A DNA stretch of 36,416 nt, taken from positions 1-36,416 of the forward strand of contig CAIWXI010000045.1 in the NCBI GenBank assembly GCA_903916595.1, given 5' to 3'. This DNA comes from an uncultured Bacteroidales bacterium. Its GTDB lineage: Bacteria; Bacteroidota; Bacteroidia; Bacteroidales; FEN-979. Every line of letters begins with the position of its first letter. The first letter of the stretch is position 1. The notes under the pieces are model-generated. The model was not told the DNA's origin. It searched no databases and was given only the letters and a program-made list of their open reading frames with translations. Below, one piece after another: positions 1 through 5,880 of the stretch. The position numbers were made by a program, and so were the translations under genes.

Positions 1-1
1 G

Positions 2-583
2 CTCCAAGAAACTTATTCGTCCATTGCAAAGCACCTTGAACCATTCGAAACTGCCGCGAAAAAACGCTATGACCAAGGAGAATACTGGTGGGAATTGAGA
101 GCCTGCGATTATTACGAAGAATTCGAGAAGCCGAAGATCATCCTACCTGATATTGCAATGAGGCTACATGGATTATTTGATCAGGAAAATCACATTAGCG
201 TCAACACGACATATTTTATTCCAGTCAATGACAAATTTTTGTTAGCTATCCTTAATTCGAATCTGGTCCATTTCTTTTTTTCCACAATGAGTAATTCGAT
301 TCGTGGTGGTTACATGCGTTTTTTCAGACAATACCTTGAACTCATCCCCATCAAATTCCCCTCTCCATCCGACCCATTGGAACTCAGCCTCCGCGACTCC
401 ATTATTTCGCAGGTTGACCTCATGCTTCAGCTCAACCGGGAAATCTCATCCGCAGTCATTCCCGAAATAAAAGAGCAGCTCAAAGCCCGCCTCGAATACA
501 CCGACCGCAAGATCAACTCTATGGTGTATCATCTTTACGGCCTCAGCCCTGCCGAAATCAACATGGTTGAAAACTTCCGCTGA
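2..583 (+). CDS. Type IIG restriction-modification enzyme, C-terminal fragment (5' end outside window)
   Basis: The frame is open to the left edge, so only about the last 193 residues are visible. They contain a stretch reading YWWELRACDYYEEF followed by KPKIILPDIA, which is typical of the target-recognition/C-terminal region of fused restriction-methyltransferase proteins of the Eco57I/TaqI-C type. The methylase motifs would lie upstream, outside the window. A TTG in frame at position 95 could be read as a start, but the conserved residues continue upstream of it, so the gene is cut by the window rather than starting there. The region after about residue 135 is charged and coiled-coil-like (QLNREISS onward). 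The TGA stop at 581-583 lies just before the first copy of a 31-bp repeat. The assignment rests on motif recognition; a BREX PglX-like methyltransferase is the main alternative. Confidence 0.75.
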   Translation, partial: LQETYSSIAKHLEPFETAAKKRYDQGEYWWELRACDYYEEFEKPKIILPDIAMRLHGLFDQENHISVNTTYFIPVNDKFLLAILNSNLVHFFFSTMSNSIRGGYMRFFRQYLELIPIKFPSPSDPLELSLRDSIISQVDLMLQLNREISSAVIPEIKEQLKARLEYTDRKINSMVYHLYGLSPAEINMVENFR

Positions 584-587
584 AAAA

Positions 588-618
588 CCTGTCACTTTTT
601 ACCTTATGGCGGATTAAG
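588..618 (+). repeat. Cassette-associated 31-bp repeat, copy R1
   Basis: This copy has the form CCTGTCACTTT, nine variable bases, then GGCGGATTAAG. It starts five bases after the stop of the restriction-modification gene and ends 14 bases before the probable ATG of the ORF6N gene. By eye it matches copy R2 at 24 of 31 positions and copy R3 at 24 of 31, with no gaps. Confidence 0.75.
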
Positions 619-632
619 TGAAAACGGAGTCT

Positions 633-1160
633 ATGGAGGAGAATCAGGTTTCGCTTGCCGAGGGAATAATTATCAACCGTATATATATCATCAGGAATAA
701 ACGAGTCATGATCGATCGCGATCTTGCAGATTTATACGGGGTTGAAACAAGAGTATTGAATCAATCAGTAAGAAGAAATATTGGCAGATTTCCTCATGAT
801 TTTATGTTTCAGCTTACAGATCAAGAATTTAACAATTGGATATCACAATTTGTGATATCCAATTCTAAGCAGATGGGCCTCCGGAAAAATCCTTTGGTTT
901 TTACAGAACAAGGTGTAGCCATGTTATCTGGTATTTTGAACTCATCCAGGGCTATTGCTGTAAATATTGCAATCATGCGAGCTTTTGTCCTTATCCGTGA
1001 ATATCTTGAATCAAACAAAGAGTTGGCAATGAAAATTCAGGAATTGGAAAACTCTCTCAGCCATCATGATAAACAAATTACCTTGATTCTCCAGGCTATC
1101 AAAGACTTAATTTCGAATAAAGCAGAGCAGGTGAAAACTCGAAGGCCTTTGGGATATTGA
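633..1160 (+). CDS. ORF6N domain-containing protein (KilA-N/ORF6N DNA-binding family)
   Basis: The N-terminal ~100 residues match the ORF6N domain, a DNA-binding module known from phage antirepressors and common as stand-alone genes in Bacteroidota. Recognisable parts are RNKRVMIDRDLADLYGVETR, then VRRNIGRFPHDFMFQLT and the FTEQGVAMLSGILNS segment. The C-terminal ~60 residues (REYLESNKELAMKIQELENS onward) look like a coiled coil. The frame also allows a GTG at 618, but that codon sits in the end of repeat R1. The ATG at 633 has a GGAG-like site 4-7 bases upstream and is preferred. No phage structural genes are nearby. The role of these stand-alone proteins is unknown; transcriptional regulation or phage-related function is inference. 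Confidence 0.82.
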   Translation: MEENQVSLAEGIIINRIYIIRNKRVMIDRDLADLYGVETRVLNQSVRRNIGRFPHDFMFQLTDQEFNNWISQFVISNSKQMGLRKNPLVFTEQGVAMLSGILNSSRAIAVNIAIMRAFVLIREYLESNKELAMKIQELENSLSHHDKQITLILQAIKDLISNKAEQVKTRRPLGY

Positions 1161-1205
1161 GTGGGGTTTTTGTAAAATTTTTGAATTTTTTCATTGGTTG
1201 AAAAC

Positions 1206-1236
1206 CCTGTCACTTTTTCAATCTTGACTGATTAAG
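1206..1236 (+). repeat. Cassette-associated 31-bp repeat, copy R2
   Basis: This copy reads CCTGTCACTTT, nine variable bases, then GACTGATTAAG. The similarity extends left of the core, as TGAAAA precedes CCTGTCAC in both R1 and R2. It lies after the ORF6N stop (1160) and 55 bases before the antitoxin ATG, in the direction of transcription. Confidence 0.75.
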
Positions 1237-1264
1237 AAGAAAAGCAAATCAATTGACAAACACT

Positions 1265-1272
1265 TATCTTTG
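1265..1272 (+). promoter_or_regulatory. Candidate Bacteroidota -7 box for the PIN toxin-antitoxin operon
   Basis: TATCTTTG matches the Bacteroidota -7 consensus TAnnTTTG exactly and lies 19 bases upstream of the antitoxin ATG. TTGACA occurs at 1253-1258, but its spacing is too short for a normal -33 box, so only the -7 element is supported. Confidence 0.5.
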
Positions 1273-1291
1273 TAATCAAACCAATATAACT

Positions 1292-1504
1292 ATGACAACC
1301 ATTGAGATTCAGGTAACCAATAACAAAACCCTAAAGCTTCTCAAAGATTTGGAAGAGTTGCATTTACTCAGAATTATCAGGAAAAGGAAAAGTAAGAGCT
1401 TAAAGCTATCTGAACAATTATCGGGTTCAATATCCCTGTCGGTTGCTGAGGAAATGCAAAAATACGTTACCAAAAGCCGTGAGGAATGGGATCGCGATAT
1501 CTGA
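1292..1504 (+). CDS. Antitoxin of a VapBC-type (PIN) toxin-antitoxin pair
   Basis: This encodes 70 residues, starting MTTIEIQVTNNKTLKLLKDL and ending with a charged SREEWDRDI tail. It resembles the short antitoxins that precede PIN toxins in Bacteroidota. These are often not recognised by domain searches. The ATG at 1292 follows a TATCTTTG box; the frame stays open further upstream to a TTG at 1253, but that would place the start inside the promoter. The 3' end overlaps the toxin gene by 19 bases, which implies translational coupling. The predicted job is to bind and inhibit the downstream RNase and to autoregulate the operon. Identification depends on context and overall similarity, not on a clear DNA-binding motif. 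Confidence 0.75.
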   Translation: MTTIEIQVTNNKTLKLLKDLEELHLLRIIRKRKSKSLKLSEQLSGSISLSVAEEMQKYVTKSREEWDRDI

Positions 1505-1872
1505 TAGACAGTAATGTTGTTATCGACTTTCTTGCGGGCAAACTTCCGAAACAAGGGCATGCTTTTATTTGCAGGATTATAGATGAAGGGCCAAACATTT
1601 CGGTGATCACCAAAATGGAAATTCTTGGTTTTGCTGTTACCCCGGATGTTCAGGACATTCTGCAGAAGTTAATTACTGCATCATTGGTTTATTCGTTAAC
1701 CGAGTCTGTTGTTAAAAATACGATAGAATTGAGAAAGCAGTTAAGAATAAAAATCCCTGATGCGATAATTGCAGCAACAGCATTAACTGAGAATATGGTT
1801 CTAGTGACGCACAACACAGCAGATTTTGTTAACATTTCAGGACTTTCGTTAGTTGATCCCTGGGGAAAATGA
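1486..1872 (+). CDS. vapC: PIN-domain ribonuclease toxin, VapC family
   Basis: This encodes 128 residues, the usual VapC length. The four acidic residues expected for the Mg-dependent PIN nuclease site are visible: D8 in YLIDSNVVIDFL, E45 in TKMEILGF, D92 in KIPDAIIAATAL and D113 in THNTADF. All are intact, so the toxin should be active. The start overlaps the antitoxin gene by 19 bases. VapC toxins generally cleave tRNA or rRNA sites; the target here cannot be read from sequence. The gene converges on hicB across a short region with a hairpin. Confidence 0.9.
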   Translation: MGSRYLIDSNVVIDFLAGKLPKQGHAFICRIIDEGPNISVITKMEILGFAVTPDVQDILQKLITASLVYSLTESVVKNTIELRKQLRIKIPDAIIAATALTENMVLVTHNTADFVNISGLSLVDPWGK

Positions 1873-1937
1873 CTGATCGGATCTGAGCAAGGGGGGGACA
1901 ATTTGTTCCCCAGTTGAAATTCTGACATCCGTTTAAA

Positions 1938-1962
1938 GGGTGGGTGCAATTGGTACCTACCC
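1938..1962. terminator. Hairpin between convergent vapC and hicB
   Basis: GGGTGGGTGC pairs with GTACCTACCC around a 5-base loop (AATTG), giving a 10-bp stem with two G-T wobble pairs. It lies between convergent genes and touches the hicB stop codon. There is no clear T-run on either side, so factor-independent termination is uncertain. Confidence 0.4.
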
Positions 1963-2291
1963 TAGAGAAAAGCAACAATATTTCTCAATGGATGAAGATG
2001 AGCTTTTTTCTGAATGCTGGCCAGCCTGATATGTTTCGCCGTTTCAATATCAAATGTTAGCTGAAAATTATAAGGATTGGCAGCATGGTTCCTGATTTTA
2101 GGATATGCCGTCTTGTCAAGTTTTCCATCCTTATAAACTTCAATCATCAGTTCAGTGGCTTCAATGGCGTTTTTTTTACAATCTGAAATAGTTTCACCTT
2201 GGGTATTAATTGATTTCCAGTCAAGACAAAACACCGAGAACCCTCCCTCTTTCTCGGGTGTTATTTTATAGGTTAAGGACAAAAGTTTCAT
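1962..2291 (-). CDS. hicB: HicB-family antitoxin
   Basis: This encodes 109 residues beginning MKLLSLTYKITPEKEGGFSV. The partly degenerate RNase H-like HicB fold is indicated by the EGGFSVFCLDWKSINTQGETI segment followed by a helix (DCKKNAIEATELMIEVY). The C-terminal ~35 residues do not show a clear ribbon-helix-helix or HTH motif, so DNA binding is not assured. The ATG at 2291 was chosen because it lies one base after the hicA stop; the frame continues upstream inside hicA but that part is shadow. It should neutralise HicA. The gene order hicA-hicB, toxin first, is the usual one. Confidence 0.8.
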   Translation of the reverse strand: MKLLSLTYKITPEKEGGFSVFCLDWKSINTQGETISDCKKNAIEATELMIEVYKDGKLDKTAYPKIRNHAANPYNFQLTFDIETAKHIRLASIQKKAHLHPLRNIVAFL

Positions 2292-2292
2292 T

Positions 2293-2481
2293 TTATTCTG
2301 ATTTGGTTTCGGCAATTTCGACAAGTTTCTTAATACTCTCAAAAACTCCTTTTTTAACATTCTTGTGAAAAGGAACTATTACAGATTCTCCATTTTTTAC
2401 AAAGATATAATGACTTCCTTTAATCCTTGTTAATTCCCAATCATTTTTACTAAGTTCGGCCATGATCTCCCGGGAAGTCAT
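2293..2481 (-). CDS. hicA: HicA-family mRNA interferase toxin
   Basis: This encodes 62 residues with the typical HicA double-stranded-RNA-binding-like fold: TSREIMAELSKNDWELTRIK, then GSHYIFVKNG with the catalytic histidine (H24), then VIVPFHKNVKKGVFESIKKL. The length and motif order match functional HicA proteins. It is the first gene of a two-gene minus-strand module and is separated from hicB by one base. An inverted repeat lies directly upstream, and a copy of the 31-bp cassette repeat lies 82 bases upstream. Confidence 0.88.
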   Translation of the reverse strand: MTSREIMAELSKNDWELTRIKGSHYIFVKNGESVIVPFHKNVKKGVFESIKKLVEIAETKSE

Positions 2482-2485
2482 TACT

Positions 2486-2501
2486 TTCTTCCAAGGAAGA
2501 A
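2486..2501 (-). promoter_or_regulatory. Inverted repeat upstream of hicA, possible operator or SD-masking hairpin
   Basis: TTCTTCC and GGAAGAA are perfect 7-bp inverted arms separated by AA. The repeat begins four bases upstream of the hicA ATG and contains the only SD-like sequence. It could be the binding site for HicB autoregulation, or could fold and hide the ribosome-binding site. This is inferred from position and symmetry only. Confidence 0.35.
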
Positions 2502-2537
2502 GCAGGTTTCCTTTTTCTCATTGTAAAGTTATAAATC

Positions 2538-2555
2538 AGACATCCAAAAATGTCT
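2538..2555. other. Short perfect hairpin between hicA and repeat R3
   Basis: AGACAT and ATGTCT form a 6-bp stem with a 6-base loop. A T-run follows on the plus strand, although no plus-strand gene ends here. On the minus strand it would lie in the hicAB leader or behind the sigma-factor gene. The function is unknown. Confidence 0.3.
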
Positions 2556-2563
2556 TTTTATAA

Positions 2564-2594
2564 CTTAATCCGCCAAGTTGTTGAAAGTGATAGG
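2564..2594 (-). repeat. Cassette-associated 31-bp repeat, copy R3 (inverted relative to R1 and R2)
   Basis: Read on the minus strand this is CCTATCACTTT, nine variable bases, then GGCGGATTAAG, with the same 11-9-11 spacing as R1 and R2. It lies 25 bases downstream of the sigma-factor stop and upstream of hicA, so it again precedes an accessory module in the direction of transcription. R1 and R3 are inverted repeats bounding about 2 kb. Confidence 0.75.
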
Positions 2595-2619
2595 ATAATC
2601 TCAGAAATTTTTCGCGGGA

Positions 2620-3132
2620 TCAGATTAGGATTCTTCCCCTTAAATGCGCCAGCGCCTTCGACATCTGAGTCTCCACGGTTTTGATGGAAATCTGAAGGTG
2701 GTCGGCGATCTGCTGGTATTTCATCTGCTCAAAACGGTTCAGCTCGAACACTTCCCTGCATTTTTCGGGCAGTTCTGCAATGGCGGCCTGTATTTGTTGA
2801 CTGAGTTCCCTTAATTCCATTGTATTATTTTCTGCGGATGAGGGATCGGGGTAGAGCCCTTCAATGGTCAGCAATGTACCGCTGAACCGTTTGTTGTCGC
2901 GCAGATAGTTCAGGCAGCGGTTCCTCACCGAGGTCGAAAGATAGGACTTTACCGGGCCCTCCGGATCGATGGATTCCCGTTTTTCCCACAAACCGATAAA
3001 GGCTTCCTGCACGATCTCTTTGGCCGCCTCCTGGTCCTTCACATAGCGGATGGCAAAAAGCAGCATGCCTTTGTATTCGCCTCGGAACAAAGCTTCAAAC
3101 CTGGACCGGGATAATCCTTGATCGCTGGGCAT
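2620..3132 (-). CDS. ECF RNA polymerase sigma factor, Bacteroides expansion type
   Basis: This encodes 170 residues with both ECF regions. Sigma-2 covers roughly residues 10-80 (FEALFRGEYKGMLLFAIRYV, then QEAAKEIVQEAFIGLWEKRE). Sigma-4 covers about 108-165, with the HTH in YQQIADHLQISIKTVETQMS. In Bacteroidota such factors usually sit beside a FecR-type anti-sigma gene and a SusCD or TonB receptor pair. No such partner is present here: the downstream side is taken up by repeat R3 and hicAB. The start lies 41 bases after the dCMP deaminase gene on the same strand, so co-transcription is possible. Its regulon cannot be inferred. Confidence 0.9.
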   Translation of the reverse strand: MPSDQGLSRSRFEALFRGEYKGMLLFAIRYVKDQEAAKEIVQEAFIGLWEKRESIDPEGPVKSYLSTSVRNRCLNYLRDNKRFSGTLLTIEGLYPDPSSAENNTMELRELSQQIQAAIAELPEKCREVFELNRFEQMKYQQIADHLQISIKTVETQMSKALAHLRGRILI

Positions 3133-3173
3133 TCAGATAATATTCATTGATATTTCTCCAGGTTCAGGGCTTT

Positions 3174-3671
3174 TCATCCCTGCTGGTTTTTGTATTCCTG
3201 TACCTCGTTATACACATATTCGAGGGTAACCCCTGATTGACTGAACATTTCTTCGCTTTCAACCCCATCATGGTACTTCCGTTCGCATACCACGCGTTCT
3301 ATTCCGCAGTTGATAATCAGCATGGCGCAGGTACGGCAGGGAGTCATACGGCAATATATCGTTGCCCCCTGCAGTGAGATACCAAGCCGGGCGGCCTGGC
3401 AGATGGCATTTTGTTCGGCATGTACGGTTCGCATACAATGCTGTGTGATGCGGCCATCATCATGGTGTACCTTTTTCATCAGGTGGCCGATCTCGTCGCA
3501 ATGCTGTAATCCCCGCGGACTGCCCACGTATCCTGAGACCAGTATCTGCTTGTCACGGGCAATCACGCATCCGCTTCTTCCCCGGTCACAGGTAGCCCGT
3601 GTGGCTACGGTATTTGCGATCTCCATAAAATACTGGTCCCAGCTCGGGCGGATATAAGGCTGTTCTTCCAT
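3174..3671 (-). CDS. Deoxycytidylate (dCMP) deaminase
   Basis: This 165-residue protein belongs to the zinc-dependent dCMP/cytidine deaminase superfamily (ComEB-like). The catalytic motif HAEQNAI has zinc ligand H84 and proton-shuttling E86, and PCRTCA supplies C112 and C115. Extra conserved segments (SGCVIARD, GSPRGLQHCDE) fit dCMP deaminase rather than a tRNA or cytosine deaminase. It would convert dCMP to dUMP, feeding thymidylate synthesis. It is directly coupled to the upstream P-loop kinase gene: one base separates the kinase TGA from this ATG. Confidence 0.9.
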   Translation of the reverse strand: MEEQPYIRPSWDQYFMEIANTVATRATCDRGRSGCVIARDKQILVSGYVGSPRGLQHCDEIGHLMKKVHHDDGRITQHCMRTVHAEQNAICQAARLGISLQGATIYCRMTPCRTCAMLIINCGIERVVCERKYHDGVESEEMFSQSGVTLEYVYNEVQEYKNQQG

Positions 3672-3672
3672 A

Positions 3673-4224
3673 TCAGATTTTTTTTAAAATTTCCTCCAGC
3701 TGTGCAAAAAGTTCTTCCCTGCTGCCGTCGTTGGTGAGCACGAAATCGGCCATGCGGATACATTCCCTGATGTTCTGCTGGTTTGGATCGGCGGATGTCA
3801 TCTCCCGCTCCTCATTCTCGCTGAAAGTAGTAAAAGAAACATGATCTGTTTCTGATTTTCTTTCCACAATGCGGTCATACCTTAACTTCTGGTCTGCATC
3901 CACGGCCAGAAGGTGAAAATTTCCTTTGGAACGCAATGAGATTGCCTCACCGGGCGTGCGAATGCTCTCAATAATACAGTCTTGATTGCTTTCAGCTGCC
4001 TGCTCGTACAAACAGTCGACCACATACGAAGGACAAAATTCTTTTCTTAAACGATTCCCGGTTAAGAACATGCTGTCGCGGTTCTCGGGCAGCCCTTCCT
4101 TACGAATAGTTTCCAGAAGAAAATTCCGGACCGAAAAATGTTTAAACCCCCGATTCTTTTCAAGATATTCAACCACAGTGCCTTTCCCGGCTCCAAGGGT
4201 TCCTGTAATACCAATACACAACAT
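3673..4224 (-). CDS. Small P-loop NTPase, nucleotide-kinase-like
   Basis: This encodes 183 residues. An N-terminal Walker A of the form GTLGAGKGT (residues 8-16) resembles adenylate kinase and dephospho-CoA kinase-type enzymes. A following LLETIRKEGLPENRD segment and an IIESIRTPGEA strand resemble the substrate-binding parts of nucleotide kinases and of the P-loop domains found joined to some dCMP deaminases. The substrate cannot be told from sequence. Close coupling to dCMP deaminase suggests a deoxynucleoside-monophosphate substrate or a regulatory nucleotide sensor. It is the first gene of the minus-strand operon and is divergent from manA. Confidence 0.7.
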   Translation of the reverse strand: MLCIGITGTLGAGKGTVVEYLEKNRGFKHFSVRNFLLETIRKEGLPENRDSMFLTGNRLRKEFCPSYVVDCLYEQAAESNQDCIIESIRTPGEAISLRSKGNFHLLAVDADQKLRYDRIVERKSETDHVSFTTFSENEEREMTSADPNQQNIRECIRMADFVLTNDGSREELFAQLEEILKKI

Positions 4225-4248
4225 AGCGCAGATTTCTCCCGAAAATGT

Positions 4249-4256
4249 TAATTTTG
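4249..4256 (+). promoter_or_regulatory. Candidate -7 box for manA
   Basis: TAATTTTG matches TAnnTTTG and would give a leader of about 45 bases before the manA ATG at 4309. No convincing -33 box was identified. Confidence 0.45.
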
Positions 4257-4294
4257 CTTCTGGAGGAAACCAAAGTTACACGATTTTCGTCATC

Positions 4295-4302
4295 CAAAGA
4301 TA
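4295..4302 (-). promoter_or_regulatory. Candidate -7 box for the kinase-deaminase-sigma operon
   Basis: On the minus strand this reads TATCTTTG, an exact TAnnTTTG match 70 bases upstream of the kinase ATG. It lies to the right of the manA box, so the two predicted transcripts would start toward each other and overlap by a few tens of bases. Confidence 0.45.
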
Positions 4303-4308
4303 AATTTT

Positions 4309-5289
4309 ATGAACACCTTATACCCGTTAAAGTTCAAACCATTGTTCCGCGAGAAGATATGGGGCGGACAAAAGATTCAAACTTCGCTCGGAATAAATTT
4401 CTCTCCTCACCCAAACATAGGTGAAGCCTGGATGCTTTCGGGCGTGCCGGATTCACAAACCATAGTAAATAATGGGTTTCTGAAGGGAAATGAGCTGAAC
4501 GAGGTTCTTGAAGTGTATATGGATGATCTGGTTGGGGAGCGAACTTTTGCAAAACATAAAGATCAGTTTCCGATTCTTATCAAGTTCATTGATGCCGGAG
4601 ACTGGCTTTCTGTACAGGTTCATCCCGATGATATCCTGGCCGCAAAACGCAAGCTGGGTGGAGGAAAAACCGAGATGTGGTATGTGCTCGATGCCGAACC
4701 CGGAGCTGAACTGATATCGGGTTTTAACCGTACGATCAACAGGGAATTTTTCCTGAAATGTCTGAAGGAGAAAACCTTAAAGAATATCATGAATTATGAA
4801 ACGGTAAAAAAGGGAGATGTCTTTTATATACCTGCAGGACGGCTGCATGCTCTCGGTCCTGGTATACTTCTTGCCGAGATCCAGCAGACTTCCGATACAA
4901 CCTATCGCCTGTATGACTGGGACAGGGTGGACGATCAGGGAAAATCCCGCGAAATGCATACAGAGCTTGCAATGGATGCCATGGATTTTACTGTTCCTGC
5001 ATCATACCGTACGATATACGGGCAAGAGGTGAATCATTCGGTGGATCTGGTTCAAAGTCCGTATTTCCATACCAGCCTGATTGAGTTCAACCTGACAATG
5101 CTTAAAGACTATTCAGCAATCGACTCTTTTGTAATTTATATCTGCATTGAAGGTTCAGCTGAAATCGGCTATGCGTCGGGGAAAGAAACAATCTCAAAAG
5201 GAGAAGTCTTGCTGATTCCCGCTTTGCTCGAAAAAATTACACTATCCCCGCGGCCTGCATGCAAAATTCTCGAGGTGTACAATGTCTGA
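4309..5289 (+). CDS. manA: Mannose-6-phosphate isomerase, class I (short cupin form)
   Basis: This 326-residue protein matches the short bacterial type I phosphomannose isomerases. Zinc ligands expected in the cupin core are visible: Q103 and H105 in SVQVHPDD, E122 in KTEMWYVL, and the later histidine H180 in GRLHALGPG. The N-terminal FREKIWGG and IGEAWMLSG motifs are also typical. The enzyme interconverts fructose-6-phosphate and mannose-6-phosphate, feeding GDP-mannose and GDP-fucose for surface glycans. It stands alone between a divergent operon and the TlpA group, with its own promoter box. Confidence 0.93.
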   Translation: MNTLYPLKFKPLFREKIWGGQKIQTSLGINFSPHPNIGEAWMLSGVPDSQTIVNNGFLKGNELNEVLEVYMDDLVGERTFAKHKDQFPILIKFIDAGDWLSVQVHPDDILAAKRKLGGGKTEMWYVLDAEPGAELISGFNRTINREFFLKCLKEKTLKNIMNYETVKKGDVFYIPAGRLHALGPGILLAEIQQTSDTTYRLYDWDRVDDQGKSREMHTELAMDAMDFTVPASYRTIYGQEVNHSVDLVQSPYFHTSLIEFNLTMLKDYSAIDSFVIYICIEGSAEIGYASGKETISKGEVLLIPALLEKITLSPRPACKILEVYNV

Positions 5290-5297
5290 ATAAATCG

Positions 5298-5305
5298 TAT
5301 TTTTG
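5298..5305 (+). promoter_or_regulatory. Candidate -7 box for the TlpA-DUF6029-Omp28 operon
   Basis: TATTTTTG fits TAnnTTTG and is 29 bases upstream of the TlpA ATG, just after the manA stop. Confidence 0.45.
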
Positions 5306-5334
5306 TATCGTGTTAATCTAATAACAAGATACTC

Positions 5335-5862
5335 ATGAAAAAAACGACTTTAATATTCATTTGTCTAAGCGCTTTTCTTATCACTTTTGCCCAGACCGAA
5401 GATGCATCTGCCAGGCGGAAAACTGTTCCGGTCGTGAGCATTAAGGATATTTACGGGAACCTTTTCAGCACGGCCGACATCAACAATGGGGGCAAACCCA
5501 TTATCCTTGATTTCTGGGCCACCTGGTGCAAGCCTTGCGTACGCGAATTAAGCGCCATTTCTGATGTATATGATGACTGGGTAAAGGAAACAGGGGTTAA
5601 GCTTTATGCAATTTCCATCGATGACACCAGGTCGTCCTCCCAGGTCAGGCCATACGTTGACGGAAAAGGATGGTCTTATACTGTTCTGCTTGACCAGAAC
5701 TCTGATCTGAAGCGTGCCATGGGAGTCGGCCCTATCCCCATGACCTTTGTCCTGAACGGGAAGGGAGAAATTGTTTGGAGCCACACAACCTTCGCCGAAG
5801 GCAATGAAAATGATATTATTGAAGTGGTTAGGAAAATCGTTAAAGGCGAGGAAATAAAATAA
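5335..5862 (+). CDS. TlpA-family thioredoxin-like protein, exported
   Basis: This encodes 175 residues with an N-terminal signal peptide (MKKTTLIFICLSAFLITFAQ). A thioredoxin fold carries the redox-active WCKPC motif (C65, C68) and a cis-proline segment (GPIPMTFVL). TlpA/ResA proteins act in the periplasm as thiol reductants or isomerases. It is the first gene of a three-gene cluster with an outer-membrane barrel and an Omp28-like lipoprotein that itself has a CxxC motif, so the cluster may act on disulfides in surface proteins. That link is inference. Confidence 0.9.
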   Translation: MKKTTLIFICLSAFLITFAQTEDASARRKTVPVVSIKDIYGNLFSTADINNGGKPIILDFWATWCKPCVRELSAISDVYDDWVKETGVKLYAISIDDTRSSSQVRPYVDGKGWSYTVLLDQNSDLKRAMGVGPIPMTFVLNGKGEIVWSHTTFAEGNENDIIEVVRKIVKGEEIK

Positions 5863-5880
5863 ACTCAAAAACTAAAAGCT

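Noticed and set aside
95-583. A complete 162-residue protein starting with TTG at 95
   Set aside because: The frame and family-like residues continue upstream to the window edge, so the gene is cut by the window.
1873-1937. GGGGACAATTTGTTCCCC near the vapC stop as a second terminator
   Set aside because: The arms pair for only about five bases before mismatches and there is no T-run.
588-2594. The R1-R3 block as a complete transposon with terminal inverted repeats
   Set aside because: There is no transposase, no visible target duplication at the outer edges, and an internal third copy (R2); the repeats fit better as per-module borders.
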